A stretch of 5,156 nt of DNA from Lentisphaerota bacterium (lineage in GTDB: Bacteria; Verrucomicrobiota; Lentisphaeria; Oligosphaerales; Oligosphaeraceae). The notes under the pieces are model-generated. The model saw nothing but the letters and a program-made list of their open reading frames with translations, searched no databases and had not been told where the DNA came from. The stretch spans positions 1 through 5,156 of the forward strand of contig JAAZKQ010000120.1 in assembly GCA_012799755.1 (NCBI GenBank), written 5' to 3'. Position 1 is the stretch's first letter; each line of letters begins with the position of its first letter. Positions 1 through 5,156 of the stretch are shown in pieces. Position numbers and translations under genes: made by a program.

Positions 1-1
1 C

Positions 2-853
2 ACGAACAGCAAGATTTTCACAGGCATTGGAACATCCTATTGCTGCGCCCGCTTCGAAATGGACAAGCCACAGAAATTTCCTGTACGCTATTTTCGGGAA
101 GCGGAAGGCGGCTGGCGAAAATACAGCGCGGTACCTTTTCGACAAAATAGCGACCCGTGGCGAATATTGGCTCTCGATGATACAGATACGTTGGAGCCAC
201 TCGAAGTGAGAATTGGCGCACAACAAAAACCGCGCCAAGGAGTAAACACTTGCGGCGCGAATTCGCTGTTCATATTCGAAACAAAACCTGGCTTTTTGCC
301 TGATGAGTTTCTCTTCCCGCTAGCGACCAAAGAACAGTGGAAACAAGAGCATGCTATCCCAAACCGCTGGATACTGCTGCCATATGATCGAAATACGGCT
401 AAACCACTTACACCAAACCAAATCGGCCAGATTGACGAACTGAGAAATTACTTCGACAAAATTCAGGTCGCTCTGAAAGCCCGCAGGGGCACCTTGATCA
501 GAACGGCCATCGCCAAAGGGCTCTGGTGGTCGCTTCTCGGTGTTGGTCCATACTCATTTGCGCCGTACAAAATCATGTGGGAGGCCTACGGAATGAGCCA
601 ATTCACTCCCATTATCCTGCACGAAGAAGACGGTCAGCCTTGGCAAGGAAATCAAGCCATGCATGCCTTCATACCGTGCTGGAGTGAAGCCGATGCCAAG
701 CGCATTCATAGCGAACTCCAAAACCCCGCAATCACCGCGCTCTTGAAACAGCTGAATGGTGACGGCAAGTGCAATTGGGCCCAACCTGGAAAAATGATGA
801 AAGTGTTGACTTTCGCTCAGCCACAACTCCATCAGCCGCTCCTCTTCAGCTAA
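2..853 (+). CDS. C-terminal part of a restriction-modification type DNA adenine methyltransferase (5' end outside window)
   Basis: The frame is open from the left edge to a TAA at 851-853, giving 283 visible residues; the first ATG, at 59, is internal because sense codons continue upstream and no ribosome-binding site precedes it. The visible part resembles the target-recognition/C-terminal half of large N6-adenine methyltransferases of type II (Eco57I/type IIG-like) systems. Counting from that ATG, the pointers are RQGVNTCGAN at about 59-68, the aromatic and glycine-rich block WWSLLGVGPYSFAPYKIMW at about 156-174, HAFIPCWSEADA at about 202-213, and a tail with LLKQLNGDGKCNWAQPGKM. The family pattern is to modify adenine at a specific site, with this part reading the DNA sequence. 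The SAM-binding FxGxG and NPPY motifs, and any nuclease domain, would lie upstream outside the window, so whether it is a methyltransferase alone or a fused restriction enzyme cannot be decided. No membrane segment or signal peptide is seen. It is convergent with the next gene. The assignment comes from remembered family motifs. Confidence 0.72.
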   Translation, partial: TNSKIFTGIGTSYCCARFEMDKPQKFPVRYFREAEGGWRKYSAVPFRQNSDPWRILALDDTDTLEPLEVRIGAQQKPRQGVNTCGANSLFIFETKPGFLPDEFLFPLATKEQWKQEHAIPNRWILLPYDRNTAKPLTPNQIGQIDELRNYFDKIQVALKARRGTLIRTAIAKGLWWSLLGVGPYSFAPYKIMWEAYGMSQFTPIILHEEDGQPWQGNQAMHAFIPCWSEADAKRIHSELQNPAITALLKQLNGDGKCNWAQPGKMMKVLTFAQPQLHQPLLFS

Positions 854-1125
854 AGTTGGATATGGTGATAACCTACGAGGCTGATGGCCTTGCCTGCTTC
901 GCCGTCCTTGCCGCTGCGCGCCGGACCGACAAAGAGACAGAGATGGAGCTGTGACAGCGGGAGACAACCATTTATGCTGCAAAAGCTCTGTGCCTCAAGT
1001 GCTTCCCACAACAAACGAGACGAAGTCGCTCCCCGCACGAGTAGCTATCCTGCGCATGAAATGACCGCAGCTTTACCCTTGTCACAAAATTGGGAAGAGC
1101 CGCTTTTCCTCCTTTGCTATGGCTA
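854..1125. other. Non-coding gap between convergent genes
   Basis: This 272-base stretch separates the methyltransferase stop from the stop of the minus-strand TIM-barrel-like gene. Small open frames exist on both strands, but they are rich in Ser, Arg and Cys, lack a ribosome-binding site at a sensible distance, and match no family I recognise. The only structure I can support is a short inverted repeat at 1093-1109. A minus-strand frame over roughly 850-940 gives a peptide faintly like the end of a DEAD-box helicase core, but it is too short and divergent to annotate. No tRNA, rRNA or transposon end is seen. Confidence 0.6.
1093..1109. terminator. Candidate hairpin between convergent genes
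   Basis: GGAAGAG, loop CCG, then CTTTTCC can form a 7-pair stem with one G-U pair in the plus-strand transcript. On the minus strand the same position becomes an A-C mismatch, and the hairpin is followed after a few bases by ATTTTG. It lies about 17 bases past the stop of the minus-strand gene, where a terminator is expected. The stem is weak and the T-run is short, so this is only a candidate. Part of it overlaps a perfect minus-strand AAAGGAGG. Confidence 0.3.
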
Positions 1126-1839
1126 TCACTTGCCCCAAGGCTTCGCCGCATTCTCACGTATCCATTGACGGGATATCTTCACCGCGTCGAGGTCCATGTC
1201 CACAAGCGGCGTGCAATGGAAAATCACGCCGGAAATGGCTTTCGCCGCCAGCAGCCTGGACGTCTGTTCCAGCTGAAGCGCCATGGACTCGCCAGGCAGC
1301 AACTTTTTGCCGCCGAAATCGTACATGTACTGACCCAGCAAAATCGGCTTCGTATCCCCGATGAGCGCCCTCAGAACCGCGACCCGCTCCTCGATCCCGC
1401 CCACATTCTTTCCATGCCAAAACCAGAACGTGACCTCGTCGCAAATATCCAGTGTTTCCTTGTATTCGGGTTTCACGTCATTGGCGTCTGAATACAGGAC
1501 CACGCACAGTTTCATCCCGCGTTGGTGGAGTTGGTCTCGTACCTGCAAGAGCTTGTCGCTGTCCTGGCGAACGACGCCGCTCCAGTAGTCGTCCATCACG
1601 AACCGCGTCAAATTCGGCATCTTGTCTGCCAGCGCCAAGCCGATTTCGACCTTTTCGTCAAAGCTCTCGGCCGCGCCATCGGTGATGGAGAAGCCAACCC
1701 GTTTCGTTTGTTTGAATTGGGTCATGTACGACGGCACATCCTCTTTCCTGGGCAGGTTGAGCCATCTGACGACGAAGCACCCCGGGATGCTCATGGCCTT
1801 GCAGGCGTCCGCCATATCAATCCGCTTGTCGTAAGGCAA
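1126..1839 (-). CDS. Open remainder of the TIM-barrel-like gene (237 residues from TTG)
   Basis: This is the part of the interrupted gene downstream of the TAA. An automatic caller would probably report it as a separate gene starting at TTG 1839-1837, with an ATG at 1815-1813 as the alternative. A GAAGG lies about 7 bases before the TTG, so restart after the upstream 38-codon piece terminates is conceivable but unproven. The product would lack the first strand with RLWMWGHH, which appears to be the opening strand of the barrel and likely part of the active site, so it may not fold or function. The remaining 238 codons contain no further stop or frameshift and read as well-conserved protein, so the damage is recent or not real. 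Confidence 0.5.
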   Translation of the reverse strand: MPYDKRIDMADACKAMSIPGCFVVRWLNLPRKEDVPSYMTQFKQTKRVGFSITDGAAESFDEKVEIGLALADKMPNLTRFVMDDYWSGVVRQDSDKLLQVRDQLHQRGMKLCVVLYSDANDVKPEYKETLDICDEVTFWFWHGKNVGGIEERVAVLRALIGDTKPILLGQYMYDFGGKKLLPGESMALQLEQTSRLLAAKAISGVIFHCTPLVDMDLDAVKISRQWIRENAAKPWGK

Positions 1840-1959
1840 GTTTTAGCCTTCGGTCTTCTTGTGCTGCAGTGCCGCAAAAGAATCGCAGTGGTGTCCCCAC
1901 ATCCACAAGCGGTCACCGATCTCGTTCCCGTAGGGAAGGCGCTCATTTACAATAGCCAT
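1126..1959 (-). pseudogene. TIM-barrel-like (possible glycoside hydrolase-related) protein, interrupted by an in-frame TAA
   Basis: On the minus strand an ATG at 1959-1957 sits 8 bases after a clear AGGAG (1972-1968). It opens a frame reading MAIVNERLPYGNEIGDRLWM and on to KKTEG, then meets TAA at 1845-1843 (codon 39). The same frame continues at once with NLPYDKRIDMADACKAM and stays open for 238 more residues to a TGA at 1128-1126. The two parts together look like one protein of about 277 residues. I associate the pattern RLWMWGH, then LP, then a barrel with DDYW (about 123-126), CDEVTFWFWHG (about 173-183) and GQYMYDFGGKK (about 209-219), ending DAVKISRQWIREN, with uncharacterised TIM-barrel proteins of PVC bacteria near carbohydrate genes. 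The substrate is unknown; the conserved acids and aromatics would fit a sugar-binding cleft. No signal peptide is visible, so a cytoplasmic location is likely if expressed. The TAA may be a real nonsense mutation (for example from a Tyr, Lys, Glu or Gln codon) or a sequence error. Confidence 0.65.
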
Positions 1960-1967
1960 GTTTTCTG

Positions 1968-1972
1968 CTCCT
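1968..1972 (-). promoter_or_regulatory. Ribosome-binding site of the interrupted TIM-barrel-like gene
   Basis: The minus strand reads CCAGGAGCAGAAAACATG: AGGAG with an 8-base spacer to the ATG at 1959-1957. This fixes the original start well upstream of the TTG at 1839 and is the main support for calling the two halves one gene. Confidence 0.7.
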
Positions 1973-2128
1973 GGTTTCAACGGGTTTTAAGACAAAATAG
2001 TCAACGCGCGAAATGTTGCGATGAAAAAAGACACTTGACACAGTGGTGCTGAATCTTTTGCCTTTGTTGCGCCGTAGGCTAAAATTCATACACAAAGACT
2101 TGATAAACAACGCATTGCTGAAAACCTT

Positions 2129-2142
2129 TCCCCAAAGGGGGA
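2129..2142 (-). terminator. Candidate terminator hairpin downstream of the lyase gene
   Basis: On the minus strand TCCCC, loop CTTT, GGGGA forms a 5-pair stem followed by AAGGTTTTC. It lies about 160 bases past the lyase stop. The T-run is short and offset, so function is uncertain; the adjacent C-rich run (G-rich on the plus strand) could have another role. Confidence 0.3.
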
Positions 2143-2287
2143 GGGGGGAGTTTCGGTTGTGCTGCTATAAGGAATCACCTATCGCCAGCTACGAGTATCA
2201 TCACAAGTTTTCGCACCCTACTAAAATTTATGATTTGCTTTCAACGGTGCTAAAAGGCAACTTAGACGGGCCTCTTTTCGCAAAACC

Positions 2288-2299
2288 GGGCAGGAGCCC
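2288..2299 (-). terminator. Short GC hairpin directly after the lyase stop
   Basis: Immediately after the TAA the minus strand reads GGGC, loop TCCT, GCCC, then GGTTTT. A 4-pair all-GC stem followed by four T is the minimum outline of an intrinsic terminator. It is short enough to be chance. Confidence 0.25.
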
Positions 2300-5155
2300 T
2301 TATCGGATCAATCTCAGCCTGCCGTCTTCGGTCGCCGCCAAAACGCCCTGCCCGGCTGGCTTCAGGGTCGTCACTTGGGACTTCGTGTCCAGTTCCCGAA
2401 TCGGCTTGCCGGCAGCGTCAATTTCGACGATCCGCCCATCGCGCAAGCCTGCGAAAACACACTCCTTGCCGCCGGCAACCAAGGCATTCACCGGACTGCC
2501 CACATTGCGCGCCCAACGCAAGGCGCCGTCTTCGAGCCCCCAACAATACACAAACTGGGAGAAACTCCCTGCCAAGGTCTCGTCAACGCCATCGCCATCC
2601 AAATCCTTGCCCAGCACACAGCGCACTTCCTCGCCGGTATTGAACTCGAATCGCTTTTGTCCTGTCGAGCTAAAGCAGTAGAAGTGCCCATTGCCCGAGC
2701 CTGCCAGGACTGAGCGCTTGCCATCGCCGCCCACTGCCGTATCAATGGCCCAGCAAATGGGGCCGAATCTGGCGGCCCACTTCCTCTTGCCAGTATGGTC
2801 CACCACGCTCATCGAATAGTAGTGCGTGCCGCAAATCACCTCCGCCTTGCCGTCGCCATCCAAATCAACCACGGCGCCCGACCGGGAAGGATGCACCGAC
2901 TCGTAATGCCACAGGCAATTACCCTTGCGGTCAAAGGCGTAAAAACGCCAATTTTCGGCGCCACAGACGATTTCCGGCCAGCCATCGCCATCGAGGTCGC
3001 CGGTGCGAATCAGATTCCCGTCCGGGGGACGCCGGTAGAATTCCATTTGGTAACGCCAGATTTCGTCACCATTTTCCTTGAGCAGGATGACTTCGCCGGA
3101 CTTCATCGCCAAGGCGATTTCATCAATGCCATCCTTGTCCACGTCAACGGCGGCGATATCGTTCACAGCGGTAACCATTTGCTTGGTCCACAATGTCTTG
3201 CCATCCTGGTCCAAAGCGATCAACTCGCCCGAGGCGGCGCCAACCAGAATGACCTCCTTGCCGCCGGCGCCCCTGCTTGTCGCAACGGCGGAAATCTGTA
3301 GCCCGGTCACATGTTCGGCTTCGACGCCGCCACCCAGAACTACAACCTCGGACAAGTAGATCGCAGAACCCGCCCGGGGACGCAAACGCATCCGCAAGCC
3401 CGTCGCCAATTTTCCATCCAGCTCAACGCGATATTCAATCGGCGAGCCCCAATTCGGCAATTTGCGATTCTCGACATACGAATGAACCAGGCGGACATCT
3501 GAGGTGAAGCCGTCATCGCTCAACTCAATCTCGACTTGATCAAGCAGGTATGAGGTTCCCTTTGAACTGGTGGTCGCGTGCCATTGTCCCCAGACCACAC
3601 TGTCAAGCCGGCACCTTTCCTTGAAGGCGAAGACGATTTCCACCACGGCGTCAACCGGGAACATCACATTGTCGTTGCCGTGTGCCAGGCTTCCGTCCAC
3701 CAGTCCTTCGACACGATTACTTCCACTGGTGAGCACATTTTCGCCCAACTTATCCGGTGTGCAGCTCATCGTGGAAAATCCCGGCACTACGCCTGCGCTA
3801 ACCGCATTGCCGCTCAAAACCAACGAGCCGGGCTTGGGCGTAACGCACCACAACGTCTGCAAGGACGGCAGGTCGCTTGCCGCCTGACGCGCCGAATCCA
3901 CCTTCAGGCAGCGGGGCGCCTTGTCCCCGAATGCACTCCAGGACGGGACAAACGAAGCCTCGGCGGCATGCGCCGGCGCAGTCACTCCGCTTGCCTCGCC
4001 AAACGCATGTTGTTTCCCCCTTGCTTCCTTGATCACGACACAGCCGCGTGACTTGTCCCCGGCGAAGCCATCCAGGGCGATTGCCAGCTGTCGCCGCCCG
4101 TCATCCAGCATCACGCCCCAATCGTCAAAGAGCCGTTCCAATTTCCATGCCGGCTCGTCATCGGCGGCATTGCCGTGGAAAAGCGTCGCGAACAAATACG
4201 ATTCGCCGGCCTTGAGGTCAACTTCCGCCAAGGAAGTCAATGTCCGGACGACCGGTTCGGCGTGGGGGTAGCCTTTCCAGTTGCTGCCGAGTTCCGCATC
4301 GTCAATCAGCGACAATCTCGTGCCGCGGGCAAGCTGGATTCTCATCGAGGGACCTTTTTGCCGCAGCAGCACCCCGTCAGCATCCAAGGTCGCCTCGCCA
4401 ACTCCATGCCAGAACTGGCGCATTTGGTAATTGGCATCCTCGCGGGCAGTCACCCGGTCGAGCACCAAAACGCATTTTTGATCCTTCAACCATAGCACGG
4501 CACGACGCCAATCCGCCCTCGCATACTCACGAAACTCGGTCACCGAAACGCCATAGGACGCATTCTCGTCAACCAATATGCATTGCACATAGTCCGGCAA
4601 ACGCCCGGATTCACCATTCGCGGCCACGGCCAGCGAATTGTGGTATTTAAGCGGCGCCTTGAAATAATCATTGTCCGCCAGCCAGATCCTGTCGAACTGC
4701 GAGAGTCGCGAAATGTTGTTGCCATCGTCGTGCTTATGCGTACCTGTACTCACGCCATCCAGGAGCAAGAACAGTGCATTTGGCTCCAAGGCTTCTCTGA
4801 AGACAATCTTGTCCACGCAATCCTTCAGTTCCGGCCGCCATTCTCCCTCATTGAACGTATTGTAGAATCCCTCGATCACCGGGAATTTCCTCAGGCCATC
4901 GAAGCTTGCCGGCGCCTTGTCCCCGGGTTGCAGGGGTTGGTAATAGTCTCCGACCGGGGGCTTGCTTCTTCTCATCTTCAATTTGTAGTCATTGGCCCAG
5001 CGTGCGTCCTGGTTTCCGGTCGCCAGGGCGATGATATTGAGGCAGACTCGCTCCGATATCCAGCATGTCCATGGCCCAGTGTCCCCGTAGGGGACTTGGA
5101 TGCCGTGGTTGTCCATATTGCCGATGCAGAATTCGGCAATTTTGTCCGCGACGCC
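2300..5155 (-). CDS. Heparinase II/III-like polysaccharide lyase with discoidin-like and beta-propeller domains (5' end outside window)
   Basis: The frame is open from the right edge to a TAA at 2302-2300, about 951 visible residues; the first ATG, at 5116, is internal because 13 sense codons precede it. Numbered from that Met: residues 1-110 look like the end of the helical (alpha/alpha-barrel) domain that precedes the lyase sandwich. About 115-260 is the heparinase II/III-like core, with HKHDDGNN at 127-134 (an HxHxD pattern), WLADNDYF at 145-152 and YHNSLAV at 158-164. About 265-450 is further beta-sandwich and linker. About 455-598 is galactose-binding/discoidin-like (VEIELSDDGF, LRMRLRP, IYLSEVVVLGGG). 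About 603-938 is a 7-8-blade propeller. Such enzymes cleave uronic-acid polysaccharides (heparin, alginate or similar) by beta-elimination; the actual substrate cannot be read here. The accessory domains suggest carbohydrate binding and, with the N-terminus missing, an exported enzyme is plausible though no signal peptide can be checked. The TIM-barrel-like gene lies downstream on the same strand. Confidence 0.82.
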   Translation of the reverse strand, partial: GVADKIAEFCIGNMDNHGIQVPYGDTGPWTCWISERVCLNIIALATGNQDARWANDYKLKMRRSKPPVGDYYQPLQPGDKAPASFDGLRKFPVIEGFYNTFNEGEWRPELKDCVDKIVFREALEPNALFLLLDGVSTGTHKHDDGNNISRLSQFDRIWLADNDYFKAPLKYHNSLAVAANGESGRLPDYVQCILVDENASYGVSVTEFREYARADWRRAVLWLKDQKCVLVLDRVTAREDANYQMRQFWHGVGEATLDADGVLLRQKGPSMRIQLARGTRLSLIDDAELGSNWKGYPHAEPVVRTLTSLAEVDLKAGESYLFATLFHGNAADDEPAWKLERLFDDWGVMLDDGRRQLAIALDGFAGDKSRGCVVIKEARGKQHAFGEASGVTAPAHAAEASFVPSWSAFGDKAPRCLKVDSARQAASDLPSLQTLWCVTPKPGSLVLSGNAVSAGVVPGFSTMSCTPDKLGENVLTSGSNRVEGLVDGSLAHGNDNVMFPVDAVVEIVFAFKERCRLDSVVWGQWHATTSSKGTSYLLDQVEIELSDDGFTSDVRLVHSYVENRKLPNWGSPIEYRVELDGKLATGLRMRLRPRAGSAIYLSEVVVLGGGVEAEHVTGLQISAVATSRGAGGKEVILVGAASGELIALDQDGKTLWTKQMVTAVNDIAAVDVDKDGIDEIALAMKSGEVILLKENGDEIWRYQMEFYRRPPDGNLIRTGDLDGDGWPEIVCGAENWRFYAFDRKGNCLWHYESVHPSRSGAVVDLDGDGKAEVICGTHYYSMSVVDHTGKRKWAARFGPICWAIDTAVGGDGKRSVLAGSGNGHFYCFSSTGQKRFEFNTGEEVRCVLGKDLDGDGVDETLAGSFSQFVYCWGLEDGALRWARNVGSPVNALVAGGKECVFAGLRDGRIVEIDAAGKPIRELDTKSQVTTLKPAGQGVLAATEDGRLRLIR
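2303..3310 (-). repeat. Propeller repeats with calcium loops at the lyase C-terminus
   Basis: This segment encodes 7-8 repeats of roughly 40 residues. Each ends in a PQQ-propeller-like strand (for example SGELIALDQDGKTLW, RFYAFDRKGNCLW and DGRIVEIDAAGK). Four of the repeats also carry FG-GAP/VCBS-type calcium loops: DVDKDGIDE (658-666 from the Met at 5116), DLDGDGWPE (707-715), DLDGDGKAE (751-759) and DLDGDGVDE (838-846). The repeat between the third and fourth loops has only GGDGKR and appears to have lost the ligands. At the DNA level the loops recur as related copies of GCCATCGCCATCCAAATC on the plus strand, near 2589, 2850 and 2983. Such propellers usually serve binding or extracellular stability. 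Confidence 0.75.
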
Positions 5156-5156
5156 G

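Larger units (their letters stand above)
1960..2299. other. 340-base non-coding stretch between the two minus-strand genes
   Basis: This A+T-richer region lies between the stop of the lyase (2302-2300) and the start of the TIM-barrel-like gene. Apart from the ribosome-binding site at 1968-1972 it holds a CCCC/GGGG inverted repeat followed by a G-rich run at 2130-2150. A TTGACT occurs on the minus strand at 2004-1999 and a TTGACA on the plus strand at 2035-2040, but neither has a convincing -10 box at 16-18 bases, so I do not call a promoter. No convincing gene, tRNA or mobile-element end is visible; a plus-strand frame entering from 2043 is best read as a shadow of the lyase gene. Confidence 0.6.

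Noticed and set aside
554..982. Minus-strand 142-codon frame overlapping the methyltransferase end
   Set aside because: It mostly mirrors the methyltransferase codons, is rich in Arg, Ser and His, and matches nothing recognised.
884..1168. Plus-strand 94-codon frame in the convergent gap
   Set aside because: No ribosome-binding site, runs into the antisense of the next gene, low-complexity composition.
1843..1845. TAA read as an amino acid (alternative genetic code)
   Set aside because: Two other genes in the window end at TAA immediately after sensible C-termini, so the codon behaves as a stop.
1991..2040. Promoters based on TTGACT (minus, 2004-1999) or TTGACA (plus, 2035-2040)
   Set aside because: No acceptable -10 hexamer at 16-18 bases from either one, and no gene starts suitably downstream of the plus-strand box.
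1522..2052. Plus-strand 176-codon frame opposite the TIM-barrel-like gene
   Set aside because: It is antisense to a frame with recognisable family motifs, has no ribosome-binding site, and its composition is that of a shadow frame.
2043..2681. Plus-strand 212-codon frame across the gap and the lyase 3' end
   Set aside because: Its second half is antisense to the propeller repeats and is rich in Pro, Ser and Thr with no domain; the first half has no support.
2589..3140. CRISPR-like or tandem DNA repeat suggested by recurring GCCATCGCCATCC
   Set aside because: The copies are irregularly spaced and each falls on a DxDxDG codon string of the propeller, so they are protein-coding repeats.

Overview
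The window looks like chromosomal DNA from a polysaccharide-degrading bacterium, probably of the PVC group (Lentisphaerota, Kiritimatiellota, Planctomycetota or Verrucomicrobiota). This rests on a giant heparinase-like lyase fused to a calcium-loop beta-propeller, and on a TIM-barrel-like protein of a type I associate from memory with those phyla. The placement is an inference; there is no rRNA or other marker. Base composition is moderate, slightly G+C-rich by eye, and coding density is ordinary.

Layout. (1) Positions 2-853, plus strand: the 3' part of an adenine-type DNA methyltransferase of restriction-modification type, running in from the left edge. (2) Positions 854-1125: a 272-base gap between convergent genes, with no convincing gene, a candidate hairpin, and a faint minus-strand resemblance to a DEAD-box helicase that is not strong enough to annotate. 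(3) Positions 1126-1959, minus strand: a TIM-barrel-like, possibly glycoside-hydrolase-related protein. It has a good ribosome-binding site and ATG, but an in-frame TAA at codon 39 breaks the reading frame. (4) Positions 1960-2299: a 340-base non-coding stretch with an inverted C4/G4 repeat and G-rich block. (5) Positions 2300-5155, minus strand: the 3' part, more than 950 codons, of a multidomain protein. It carries a heparinase II/III-like lyase core, a beta-sandwich, a discoidin/galactose-binding-like domain, and a C-terminal 7-8-blade propeller with four DxDxDGxxE calcium loops. It runs out of the right edge.

The lyase and the TIM-barrel-like gene are co-directional and plausibly both serve glycan breakdown, but the 340-base gap and the second gene's own ribosome-binding site argue against tight co-translation. 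The methyltransferase is on the opposite strand, belongs to a different functional class (restriction-modification or defence), and meets the carbohydrate genes tail to tail. I see no complete new system here. The points most worth following up are the nonsense-interrupted TIM-barrel gene and the lyase-discoidin-propeller fusion.
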